From positions 3,472,001 to 3,536,000 of the forward strand of contig NZ_CP034463.1 of the NCBI RefSeq assembly GCF_003955715.1: a DNA stretch of 64,000 bases, read 5' to 3'. A program made the position numbers and the translations under genes. Below are positions 26,379 to 33,852 of this stretch, one piece after another; within the stretch, counting starts at the first letter, position 1; every line of letters starts with the position of its first letter. This stretch comes from Streptomyces aquilus. Its GTDB lineage: Bacteria > Actinomycetota > Actinomycetes > Streptomycetales > Streptomycetaceae. The notes under the pieces were generated by a model. The model had not been told where the DNA came from and ran no database searches. It worked only from the letters and a program-made list of their open reading frames with translations.

Positions 26379-26665
26379 ATCCCGACGACCCGCTGTTGCG
26401 GATATTGGCGTGCCCGCTCGACAAGGGTCCGCTGCACCTCGTCCTGCCGGACGGCCCGGCGGCACCGGACGAGGCCCTCTACAACCCGCGGCTGCGCCGC
26501 AGGTACCCGATCGTGGACGGCATCCCGCAGTTGCTGCCCTCGTCCGGGGAGCAGGTGTCGGACGACGAGCACGAGGACCTGCTCAAGCGGATGGCCCGGA
26601 CCGAAGGAACGACGGGGACGACGGGGACCACGGGGACGACGGGGACGACGGGGACCGTGTCATGA
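26375..26665 (+). CDS. Trm112-like small protein with repeat tail
   Basis: 96 residues; ATGA overlap with the transporter. The first ~60 residues are Trm112/YcaR-like (LLRILACPLDKGPLHL, then RRRYPIVDGIPQLLP). Trm112 proteins are small partners that activate methyltransferases; the presence of an FkbM methyltransferase immediately downstream fits that. The second Cys of the usual CPxCKG motif is replaced here (CPLDKG), so zinc binding is doubtful. The last ~20 residues are a Gly-Thr-Thr repeat encoded by a 9-base tandem repeat. Confidence 0.82.
   Translation: MNPDDPLLRILACPLDKGPLHLVLPDGPAAPDEALYNPRLRRRYPIVDGIPQLLPSSGEQVSDDEHEDLLKRMARTEGTTGTTGTTGTTGTTGTVS
26606..26659 (+). repeat. 9-base tandem repeat (minisatellite) in coding sequence
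   Basis: Six units of GGGACGACG or close variants, encoding Gly-Thr-Thr. Copy number can change by slippage in steps of three residues without shifting the frame, right at the C-terminus of the Trm112-like protein. Confidence 0.85.
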
Positions 26666-27501
26666 CGCTGGCCGCGAGGATCGCCCCGCTGCTGCCCGAC
26701 CGGCTGGTGGCCGCCGTCGCCCGGGCGGTGTATCCGCGCTTCGAACCGGAGCTGGCCCGGCTGCCCGAGCTGTGCCCGGAAGGGTGCGGCACGGCCGTGG
26801 ACGTCGGCGGCTGGTACGGCCCCTGGACGCGCCGCCTCGCGGGGCGGGCCCGCCGGGTGGTGACCGTGGAGCCGGTGCCGCGGCTGGCCCGGCTGCTCGC
26901 CGCCACCGCCCCGCCCAACGTCCGGGTCGTGCAGGCCGCCGCGGCTGAGCGCCCCGGCACCGCCCGGCTGTGGCTGCCCCCGGACGACACGGGCGAGCGC
27001 GGAGTGTCCTCGCTGGTCCGCCGGGACATCCACCAGCGGGCGCTGCCCGTCGGCTGTGTCACCCTCGACGAACTCGGCCTGAAGGACGTCGGGTTCATGA
27101 AGGTCGACGTCGACGGCAGCGAGCTGGCGGTGCTGCGCGGCGCGACCGGCATCCTGGCCCGCGACCGCCCGGCGCTCTTCGTCGAGCTGGAGTCCCGCAT
27201 CCAGCCGATCGGGCCGGTGGTGACGTATCTGGCGCTGCTGGACTACGAGGGCTGGGTGCTGCCGGGCGACACCTGGGTGCCGCTGCGCTCCTTCCCGCTG
27301 GAGGCCCACCAGGAGGGTGCCTCGTACGTCGTCTCGCACGGTCTGCTGCGGCGCGTGCTGCCGTTCCGGGGGCCGCGGTACGTCAACTCGGTCCTGTTTC
27401 TCCCGGACGGCCGCCGTCCTGCCGGTCCGGTCGGCGACCATGGGACGCATGCCCTCCGCAAAGCCCCCCGCCGGCCCCGCCAGCCCCTTCGGCCCCGCTG
27501 A
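26662..27501 (+). CDS. FkbM-family methyltransferase
   Basis: 279 residues; ATG overlaps the Trm112-like stop. The SAM motif is TAVDVGGWYGPWTRRLA, with VTVEPVPRLARLL, and the FkbM region has LDELGLKDVGFMKVDVDGSELAVLRGA, in which the DVDGSE segment is the family signature. FkbM enzymes O-methylate sugars and polyketides, so the likely substrate is a glycan of the cluster. The extreme C-terminus (HALRKAPRRPRQPLRPR) overlaps the next gene by 53 bases and is not conserved-looking. Confidence 0.9.
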   Translation: MTLAARIAPLLPDRLVAAVARAVYPRFEPELARLPELCPEGCGTAVDVGGWYGPWTRRLAGRARRVVTVEPVPRLARLLAATAPPNVRVVQAAAAERPGTARLWLPPDDTGERGVSSLVRRDIHQRALPVGCVTLDELGLKDVGFMKVDVDGSELAVLRGATGILARDRPALFVELESRIQPIGPVVTYLALLDYEGWVLPGDTWVPLRSFPLEAHQEGASYVVSHGLLRRVLPFRGPRYVNSVLFLPDGRRPAGPVGDHGTHALRKAPRRPRQPLRPR

Positions 27502-28048
27502 CTTCCAGCTGGTCCTGCTGCGCCGTATGGCCGACCACAACCCGGACCTGGTCGAGGACGCCCGCCGGGAACTCGGCGCCTCGCTCGCCGAGATGCGCGA
27601 GGCCAACAAGCGTTGGCAGGCGATGCTGCACTCCCCGCGCGCGCGTGCCGCCGCCTCCCGCTACCGCTCGGTCCTCGGCGCCCCCGAGTCGGTCCTCACC
27701 CGCAAGGTCGGCGACATGGAGTGCGAGGCCTGGCTGTGGCCGCTGCCGCTCTGGCCCGACCTGCGCTTCGAGGTGCTGCTGGCACCGACCGGGTCGGCGG
27801 TGTGGAACGAGTGGCTGGTCCGGGCACCGGGGGCGCCCGGCCCGACCCTGCGCACCCTGGAGGACCTCACCCCCTGGTCGTGCACGGTCGACGAGGCCGC
27901 CCGCGCCTTCGCCCCGGCCCGTCCCCTGGAGGGAACCGCCCCGACGAGGTGGGGGCTGGCGTTCACGGCACCGGACGCGGAGGGCGTGCGACGGGAGTGC
28001 GCGGCGGAGTTCACCTGGGGCCTGCTGCAACGGCTGACGGTGCGCTGA
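27449..28048 (+). CDS. Conserved hypothetical protein
   Basis: 199 residues with the start at ATG 27449; GGGAC lies just before it, and ATG 27440 is an alternative. The N-terminal half is helical and charged (DHNPDLVEDARRELGASLAEMREANKRW); the rest contains a WLWPLPLWPDLRFEVLL region followed by a mixed alpha/beta tail rich in Trp. No membrane span, signal or catalytic motif was recognised. It starts inside the end of the FkbM gene, so it may share its transcript, but nothing else links it to the glycan cluster. Confidence 0.72.
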   Translation: MPSAKPPAGPASPFGPADFQLVLLRRMADHNPDLVEDARRELGASLAEMREANKRWQAMLHSPRARAAASRYRSVLGAPESVLTRKVGDMECEAWLWPLPLWPDLRFEVLLAPTGSAVWNEWLVRAPGAPGPTLRTLEDLTPWSCTVDEAARAFAPARPLEGTAPTRWGLAFTAPDAEGVRRECAAEFTWGLLQRLTVR

Positions 28049-28499
28049 GCACCGTACGGACTTGGTCACGCACAGCCCTCGTACGGACGTACTCGATCAT
28101 CCCTGACCCATGTCCGCTCCCGAACGGGCGCGAAAAACGGACAATGCCGGACATCCGGCAGCCGTCGCTCCCCGTCGTCCTACGGTCCGAAGGTGAGTTC
28201 TCAGCCGAGGCGGCCCGTGGGAGGCGACCCGATGACCGAGCACCCGGACCCGAGGCCGTGCCGCAGCTGGTGATCGGCGTGGAGGAGGACGAGGTGGCGG
28301 TGTGAACGGGGCGTTCGGGCAGGGCGTGTGGGAGGTGGCGGCGATGCGGTGGTGCACGGTGACGGGCGCGGGACGGCTGAACCATGCGTGGCGGCGGGCC
28401 GGTCGGGGTGCCGGGTCATGGCGGCGGGGCCGGGTCTGCCTGCGCAGGCACTGAGGCACCTGCCGCCCAGGTGAGGCGCGGATCGCGGAGTTGCCGCCG
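28049..28499. other. 451-base gap with two short overlapping reading frames
   Basis: No established gene is seen. A 53-codon frame (28144-28305, MPDIRQPSLPVVLRSEG...) ends in GVEEDEVAV and overlaps a 50-codon GTG frame (28302-28454, VNGAFGQGVWEVAAMRW...) by four bases, a coupled arrangement typical of real Streptomyces genes. The first ATG lies inside a perfect dyad, TGCCGGA-CA-TCCGGCA (28145-28160). No ribosome site is evident for the first frame. They end 45 bases before the convergent ATP-grasp gene. Neither is recognised. Confidence 0.4.
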
Positions 28500-29396
28500 C
28501 TACGGGCGACCAGGGGTCGCGTCCGGCGCCCCGGCCGCCCCCAGCACCGCCTCCACCACCCGCGGCAGCGACCGCGGGTGCAGGAACAGGAAGAGGTTCG
28601 GCTCGACCAGCTCCAGCTCCATCACCACCGGCGCCCCGTCGTCCCCGTCCACCAGGTCCACGCGCGCGTACAGCAGCTCCGGAGCGTCCGGTACGGCGGC
28701 CAGGGCACGCTCGGCGACGTCCAGCTCGGCCGGGGTCGCCGTCCACGGCTCCAGGCCCGGGTGGGCGACCTTGTCCGCGTCGAAGGCCGTGCCGGGCGCG
28801 AGGACGGCCCGCTTCCGGCTGGCGTGCAGCAGCCGCCCGCCGAAGAACTGCAACGCCCGCTCCCCGGCGGCGTCGATGCCGCGCATGTACGGCTGGATCA
28901 TCGCGGTGAACCCCTCCGCGTGCATGCGCTCGACATGCCGTACGGCCGTGTCGTGCTGCTCGGCCGTGTACCGCGCCGCATACCGCGCCCCGGCGCCGGA
29001 CGTCGGCTTCACGACGTACTCGTGATCACCCGGCAGCTCGACCGCGTCACCCGGAGCGAGGTACGAGGTGGGCACGGTCGGCACGCCGGCCGCCGCCAGC
29101 TCCCCCAGGTACCGCTTGTCGCTGTTCCAGCGCACGACGTCGGCGGGATTGGCGAGCCGGGTCACCTTGCCGACCCGCTCGGCCCACGCCGTGAACTCGG
29201 CGGCCCGCCAGCTGTAGTCCCAGGTCGACCTGATGAGGACGAGGTCGTAACCGCCCCAGTCGACGTCGGCGTCGTCCCAGAACACGGCCTCCGCATCGGC
29301 CCCGGCGGCCCGCAGCACGTCCACCAGCACGGGCAGGTCACGGTCGCGGGAGGGCTCGGGACGGGGGTCGTAGGTGACGAGGGCGACTCGGGGCAC
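28500..29396 (-). CDS. ATP-grasp family enzyme
   Basis: 298 residues; GTG start (VPRVALVTYDPRPEP) with GAAGGGACC upstream. An N-terminal pre-ATP-grasp fold (DVDWGGYDLVLIRSTWDY), then the ATP-grasp core: Lys in YVVKPTSGAGARYAAR and the late metal-binding VVMELELVEPNLFL with Glu/Asn. This is the RimK-like group that forms carboxyl-amine or carboxyl-thiol bonds, and resembles the cycloserine-type DcsG and similar stand-alone enzymes. Substrate unknown. It is divergent from the MerR-PP2C gene and convergent with two tiny frames of unknown status. Confidence 0.88.
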   Translation of the reverse strand: MPRVALVTYDPRPEPSRDRDLPVLVDVLRAAGADAEAVFWDDADVDWGGYDLVLIRSTWDYSWRAAEFTAWAERVGKVTRLANPADVVRWNSDKRYLGELAAAGVPTVPTSYLAPGDAVELPGDHEYVVKPTSGAGARYAARYTAEQHDTAVRHVERMHAEGFTAMIQPYMRGIDAAGERALQFFGGRLLHASRKRAVLAPGTAFDADKVAHPGLEPWTATPAELDVAERALAAVPDAPELLYARVDLVDGDDGAPVVMELELVEPNLFLFLHPRSLPRVVEAVLGAAGAPDATPGRP

Positions 29397-29469
29397 GGGT
29401 GGGTCCCTTCGGATGGGTGTACGCAGTCCCGGCAGGCTAACCGGAGGGCACGCAACCGCGGCAACCCGT

Positions 29470-29500
29470 TTGACCTTCCCCCTTGGTGAAGCCCCAGCAT
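29470..29500 (+). promoter_or_regulatory. MerR-type promoter/operator for the MerR-PP2C gene
   Basis: TTGACC (29470-29475), a 19-base spacer, then CAGCAT (29495-29500). A 17-base dyad, CTTC-n-CC-nnn-GG-n-GAAG (29475-29491), fills the spacer. An over-long spacer carrying a dyad is the classic MerR arrangement, and the next gene encodes a MerR domain, so autoregulation is likely. Confidence 0.65.
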
Positions 29501-29534
29501 CGGGGACGGGAACCGGAAGGGGAGGTGGTGGCGC

Positions 29535-30569
29535 GTGCTGACGATCGGCGTCTTCGCGAAGGCGTGCCGGCTGTCGCCCAAGGCCCTGCGGCTGTACGAC
29601 GAACTGGACCTGCTGCGCCCCGCCCGCGTCGACCCGGACACCGGCTACCGCTACTACGCGGCGGCGCAGCTGGAGCAGGCCCGGCTGGTGGCCTGGCTGC
29701 GCCGGATCGGGATGCCGCTGGCCCGCATCCGCGAGGTGTGCGCGCTCGCGCCGGAGGCGGCCGCCGGGGAGATCCGCGCCTACTGGGACCGGGTGGAGGC
29801 GGAAACGGCCCAGCGTCGCGACCTGGCCGCCTTCCTGATCGACCACCTCACGACGGACAGGCGACGGGAAGAGGCCCCCATGCTGGAACTGCGCTACGCC
29901 GCCCACTCGGACACCGGCCGGGTCCGCCCGCAGAACCAGGACACGGCATACGCGGGCACCCGGCTGCTCGCGGTCGCGGACGGCTTCGGGCCCGGGGGCG
30001 CGCCGGTGAGCCGGGCGGCCGTGGAAGCGCTGAAGACGCTGGAGACACAGGAGATCCCGGCCGGTGACGTGCTCAGCCTCCTTCAGGAGACGGTGCACGG
30101 CGCGGGCGACGCGGGCGAGAGCGACTCGGGAACCACCCTCACCGCCCTCCTCTGGACGGACTCCCGCCTCGCCCTGGTCCACATCGGCGACTCCCGTGCC
30201 TATCTCCTGCGGGACGGCGCCCTGTTCCGCATCACGCACGACCACACCCTCGTCCAGTCCCTGATCGACGAGGGCCGGCTGACCCCGGAGGAGGCCACGT
30301 CCCACCCCCGCCGCACCTTCCTCCTCAAGGCGCTCGGCACCGCGGCCCCCGACCTCCGCCTCCATGACGCGGCCCCCGGCGACCGCTACCTCCTCTGCTC
30401 CGACGGCCTGTCGAGCGTCGTGCCCGACGCCCGCATCCGCACCGCCCTCACCACAGCGGCCACACCGGAGGCGGCCGTCCACACCCTGATCGGCGCGGCG
30501 AACGAGGCGGGCGGCCCGGACAACGTGAGCTGTGTGGTGGCGGATGTGGTGAGGACTGCGGTGTCCTGA
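29535..30569 (+). CDS. MerR helix-turn-helix fused to a PP2C-type phosphatase
   Basis: 344 residues from a GTG with GGGGAGG upstream. Residues ~1-70 are a MerR DNA-binding domain (MLTIGVFAKACRLSPKALRLYDE), followed by a helical dimer arm (~70-110), where an effector domain normally sits. Instead the protein continues into a PP2C Ser/Thr phosphatase (~118-344), with the motifs RPQNQDTA, VADGFGPGG, SGTTLTALLW, VHIGDSRAYLLR, LLCSDGLS and GGPDNVSCVV. The metal-binding Asp residues are present, so it should be active. Phosphatase and promoter control are thus joined in one chain. Confidence 0.9.
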   Translation: MLTIGVFAKACRLSPKALRLYDELDLLRPARVDPDTGYRYYAAAQLEQARLVAWLRRIGMPLARIREVCALAPEAAAGEIRAYWDRVEAETAQRRDLAAFLIDHLTTDRRREEAPMLELRYAAHSDTGRVRPQNQDTAYAGTRLLAVADGFGPGGAPVSRAAVEALKTLETQEIPAGDVLSLLQETVHGAGDAGESDSGTTLTALLWTDSRLALVHIGDSRAYLLRDGALFRITHDHTLVQSLIDEGRLTPEEATSHPRRTFLLKALGTAAPDLRLHDAAPGDRYLLCSDGLSSVVPDARIRTALTTAATPEAAVHTLIGAANEAGGPDNVSCVVADVVRTAVS

Positions 30570-30661
30570 CGCCGGAGGTCGACCGTGAGCGTTTCTTCCG
30601 GCAGTCGATGGTGTACGGAGGGATCGTGGTGGTTGACCTGACGGACGAAGGAGTACGCCGC

Positions 30662-32110
30662 GTGTCCTCTCTCTTCCCGGCCCTGACCGGCGACCGGACC
30701 GACCGACCCGCGCTGCGGTTCGGCGATCGTTCCCTGACGTACGGCGAGCTCGCCGCCGCCACCGCCGCCCTCGCGGGACGGATCGGCGGCGCGGGCAGAG
30801 TGGCCGTCTGGGCGACGCCGACGCTGGAGACCGCGGTGGCGGTGGTGGCGGCACTGGAGGCCGGTGTGGCCGCCGTACCGCTCAACCCCAGGTCCGGCGA
30901 GAAGGAACTCGGGCACATCCTGTCCGACAGCACACCGACGCTGGCCCTGGCGGCACCCGGCGACGAACTCCCGCCTCCCCTGCGGGACTTGGCGCGCATG
31001 GACGTCGTGCCGCGGACGACCGAGGGCGGCGCCCTCCTCGACACCGACGTGTCCGCCGAGTCCCCCGCCCTGATCGTCTACACCTCCGGCACCACCGGCC
31101 CGCCCAAGGGGGCCGTCATCCCCCGGCGGGCCGTCACGTCGACCCTGGACGCGCTCGCCGACGCCTGGCGGTGGACCGGCGAGGACGTGCTCGTGCACGG
31201 GCTGCCGCTGTTCCATGTGCACGGTCTCGTGCTGGGCACCCTCGGCCCGCTGCGGCGCGGCGGTTCGGTGCGCCACCTGGGCCGCTTCTCCACGGAGGGC
31301 GTGGCGCGGGAGCTGAACGACGGCGCGACCATGCTGTTCGGGGTGCCGACGATGTACCACCGCATCGCCCAAGTCCTCCCCGAGGACCCGGAGTTGGTGA
31401 AGGCGCTATCCGGAGCCCGCCTCCTGGTCTCCGGCTCCGCCGCCCTCCCGGTGCACGACCACGAGCGCATCACGGCCGCGACGGGCCGGCGGGTGATCGA
31501 GCGGTACGGCATGACGGAGACGCTGATGAACACCAGTGTGCGCGCGGACGGGGAGCCGCGCGCGGGCACCGTCGGCGTACCGCTGCCGGGCGTGGAGCTG
31601 CGGCTGGTGGAGGAGGACGGGACGCCGCTCACGTCGTACGACGGCGAGACGGTGGGCGAGATCCAGGTGCGCGGGACGAACCTGTTCACGGAGTACCTCA
31701 ACCGTCCCGACGCGACGGCCGCCGCGTTCACGGCGGACGGCTGGTTCCGCACCGGGGACATGGCGGTGCGTGATCCCGACGGCTACGTCCGGATCGTCGG
31801 CCGCAAGGCCACCGACCTGATCAAGAGCGGGGGTTACAAGATCGGGGCGGGCGAGATCGAGAACGCGCTGCTGGAACACCCGGGCGTGCGGGAGGCGGCC
31901 GTGACGGGTGAGCCGGACGCGGACCTGGGCGAGCGGATCGTCGCCTGGATCGTGCCGGCCGATCCTCAATCACCGCCGAAGGCAGAAGAGTTGGCGGACC
32001 ACGTCGCCCGCCGCCTCGCCCCGCACAAGCGCCCCCGCGTCGTCCACCACCTGGACGCCCTCCCCCGCAACGACATGGGGAAGATCATGAAGCGGGCCCT
32101 GCATGGCTGA
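30662..32110 (+). CDS. matB: Malonyl/methylmalonyl-CoA synthetase MatB
   Basis: 482 residues. GTG 30662 is chosen: AAGGAG sits 8 bases before, and MatB proteins begin (M/V)SSLFPAL. ANL-family motifs are complete: YTSGTTGPPKGAV (P-loop), ERYGMTETLMNTS (A5), GWFRTGDMAV, and the catalytic Lys in RNDMGKIMKR. The whole sequence closely resembles the S. coelicolor MatB I remember (SCO2444). It ligates malonate or methylmalonate to CoA with ATP, supplying extender units for polyketides and other acyl-CoA needs. It overlaps the carboxyltransferase gene by 8 bases. An in-frame upstream ATG at 30608 is less well supported. Confidence 0.95.
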   Translation: MSSLFPALTGDRTDRPALRFGDRSLTYGELAAATAALAGRIGGAGRVAVWATPTLETAVAVVAALEAGVAAVPLNPRSGEKELGHILSDSTPTLALAAPGDELPPPLRDLARMDVVPRTTEGGALLDTDVSAESPALIVYTSGTTGPPKGAVIPRRAVTSTLDALADAWRWTGEDVLVHGLPLFHVHGLVLGTLGPLRRGGSVRHLGRFSTEGVARELNDGATMLFGVPTMYHRIAQVLPEDPELVKALSGARLLVSGSAALPVHDHERITAATGRRVIERYGMTETLMNTSVRADGEPRAGTVGVPLPGVELRLVEEDGTPLTSYDGETVGEIQVRGTNLFTEYLNRPDATAAAFTADGWFRTGDMAVRDPDGYVRIVGRKATDLIKSGGYKIGAGEIENALLEHPGVREAAVTGEPDADLGERIVAWIVPADPQSPPKAEELADHVARRLAPHKRPRVVHHLDALPRNDMGKIMKRALHG

Positions 32111-33431
32111 GCGCCTCTCCGCCCGCGCCGCCCTCGCCCTCGTCACCGACGAGTCCACCTTCACCGAACTCCCCGCCCCCAGCGGCGAGTTCCCGCCCGA
32201 CGGGCCGCTCGGCTGGCAGGGCTACGACGCCTCGCGCGCCCGCGCCGCCGAGCGCACCGGGGAGCAGGAGTCGGTCGTGTGCGGCACGGGGCGGGTGGAG
32301 GGCACCCGGGCCGTGCTGATCGCCTTCGAGTTCGGCTTCCTGGGCGGCTCGCTCGGCGTCCGCACCGGTGACCGGCTGGAGGCGGCGTACGCGTACGCCC
32401 GCGAACACCGGCTTCCGGTCGTCCCGTTGGTGGCCACGGGCGGCAGCCGGATGCAGGAGGGCATGCTCGCGCTCACCCAGCTCCAGCGGGTGGCACGCCA
32501 GTCGGCGCTCACGCGGGAGGCGGGCCTTGCGCAGATCGCCGTCCTGCGCGACCCGACGACCGGCGGCGGCTGGGCCACCCTCGGCGCCGGCGCCGACGTC
32601 ACCCTCGCCCTGCCCGGCGCCCAGGTCGGCTTCGCCGGTTCCCGGGTCCGTCCGGCCGACGCGGAGCCTGCGGCGTACACGGCGGAGGCGCAGTTCGCGG
32701 CGGGGGCGGTGGACGCGGTCGTGCGCCCCGGCGAGCTGCGCGGGGTGCTGGGGCGGTGGCTGCGGCTGCTGACGCGGCCGAGCGGCGCCCCGGCCCCGGT
32801 GCCCGCCCCGCTCGGCGCGCCGGACCCGCCCGCGACCGGCTGGGAGGCGGTGAGCCGAGCCCGTTCCCCACAACGCCCGCGTGCGGCAGCCTACTTGGAC
32901 GCCTACTTCACGCACCGCCTGCCGCTCTCCGGCGACCGCTGCGGCGGCGTGGACCCCGGCATGCTCTGCGGTTTCGGCGAGCGGGAGGGCCGGACGATCG
33001 CGTACGCGGCGCAGGACGGGACGGCGACCCGGCCGGCCGGTTACCGCACGGCGACCCGGCTGATCCAGCTGGCGGACCGGCTCGGCATCCCCGTGCTGAC
33101 GCTGGTGGACACGCCGGGCGCCGCCAACGACGCGGAGGCCGAACGGCAGGGCGTCGGCGCGGCGATCGCGGACCTGTTCCTGACGGTCGCCGCCGCCCGC
33201 ACCCCGGTCACCACGCTCCTCATCGGCGAGGGCGGCTCCGGCGGCGCCCTGGCCCTCGCGCCCCCCGGCAACACCTGGGCCACACCGGACAGCTACTTCT
33301 CGGTGATCGCCCCGGAACTCGCCGCGGCGATCCTGAAGCGACCGGCGACGGAGATCCGGCCGACGGCGGAACAACTCCGGCTCCGTCCGCAGGACTTGGC
33401 GGAACTGGGGGTGATCCGCGAGGACCGGTGA
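32103..33431 (+). CDS. Acyl-CoA carboxylase carboxyltransferase (fused AccD/AccA-like halves)
   Basis: 442 residues with two crotonase-fold halves. The N-half resembles the beta part (VCGTGRVEGTRAVLIAFEFGFLGGSLG, TGGSRMQEGML, FAGSRV). The C-half resembles the alpha part (RLADRLGIPVLTLVDTPGA..., EGGSGGALALA). Such enzymes transfer the carboxyl group from biotin to acetyl- or propionyl-CoA. The partner biotin-carboxylase subunit is not in the window. Coupling to matB (8-base overlap) suggests both serve malonyl-CoA supply. The C-terminal ADPQ-like zinc region of bacterial AccD is absent, as is usual for the fused form. Confidence 0.88.
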   Translation: MAERLSARAALALVTDESTFTELPAPSGEFPPDGPLGWQGYDASRARAAERTGEQESVVCGTGRVEGTRAVLIAFEFGFLGGSLGVRTGDRLEAAYAYAREHRLPVVPLVATGGSRMQEGMLALTQLQRVARQSALTREAGLAQIAVLRDPTTGGGWATLGAGADVTLALPGAQVGFAGSRVRPADAEPAAYTAEAQFAAGAVDAVVRPGELRGVLGRWLRLLTRPSGAPAPVPAPLGAPDPPATGWEAVSRARSPQRPRAAAYLDAYFTHRLPLSGDRCGGVDPGMLCGFGEREGRTIAYAAQDGTATRPAGYRTATRLIQLADRLGIPVLTLVDTPGAANDAEAERQGVGAAIADLFLTVAAARTPVTTLLIGEGGSGGALALAPPGNTWATPDSYFSVIAPELAAAILKRPATEIRPTAEQLRLRPQDLAELGVIREDR

Positions 33432-33467
33432 CCCGGCATGCGCCCCCGGAAGCCCAGCGTGCCGAAA

Positions 33468-33494
33468 CCGGGACAACGCGTGCCGTCGTCCCGG
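33468..33494. promoter_or_regulatory. Inverted repeat upstream of the VMAP operon
   Basis: CCGGGAC (33468-33474) and GTCCCGG (33488-33494) form a perfect 7-base dyad, 13 bases apart, about 40 bases before the first gene of the operon at 33535. It could be an operator or the end of the upstream transcript; no T-run follows, so operator is preferred. Confidence 0.4.
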
Positions 33495-33534
33495 ACAATG
33501 GGAACGGCTCGGTACAGCACACGACGGGGGCGTC

Positions 33535-33852
33535 ATGGATGGCGTGATCGAGTTCAAGACCGGTGACGGTGCGGTGGTCGCGGTGGAGGCCGCCGACGAC
33601 GGGGCGGGCTCGCGCCTGGTCTCGCGGGACGGGACCGTCCAGGCGGCCCGCACGTTCGAGGCCGCGCTCGACGGGGTCCGCTCGGCGGCCGAGGCGGCGC
33701 TCCGGGTGTTCCGCGAGGGCGCGCTCCAACCGGACGGTGTGGAGATCGAGTTCGGGGTGAAGCTGGCCGCCGAGTCGGGCGCGATCATCGCGAAGGGGTC
33801 GGCCGAGGGCCATCTCGTGGTCAAGCTGACCTGGACCCCCTCACGTTCATGA
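33535..33852 (+). CDS. Trypco1-like (trypsin co-occurring, CU044_2847-type) small protein
   Basis: A 105-residue beta-rich protein without membrane or signal sequences: IEFKTGDGAVVAVEA at the start and, near the end, VEIEFGVKLAAESGAIIAKGS, which is the conserved core of the Trypco1 domain. Such small proteins occur beside trypsin-like proteases in predicted conflict systems and may occupy or present substrate to the protease. GGGGG lies just before the ATG. It is coupled to the trypsin-VMAP gene by an ATGA overlap, so the two proteins are likely made in equal amounts and work together. Confidence 0.82.
   Translation: MDGVIEFKTGDGAVVAVEAADDGAGSRLVSRDGTVQAARTFEAALDGVRSAAEAALRVFREGALQPDGVEIEFGVKLAAESGAIIAKGSAEGHLVVKLTWTPSRS

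Noticed and set aside
26606..26659. A CRISPR-like repeat array.
   Set aside because: Units of 9 bases without spacers; it is a coding minisatellite. No cas genes are in the window.
28302..28454. A lanthipeptide or other known RiPP precursor.
   Set aside because: There is no recognisable leader, no Ser/Thr/Cys-rich core and no matching modification genes other than a convergent ATP-grasp gene.
30608..30661. An upstream start of matB at ATG 30608.
   Set aside because: The 18 added residues have no match in known MatB proteins and the AAGGAG site before GTG 30662 sets the start.
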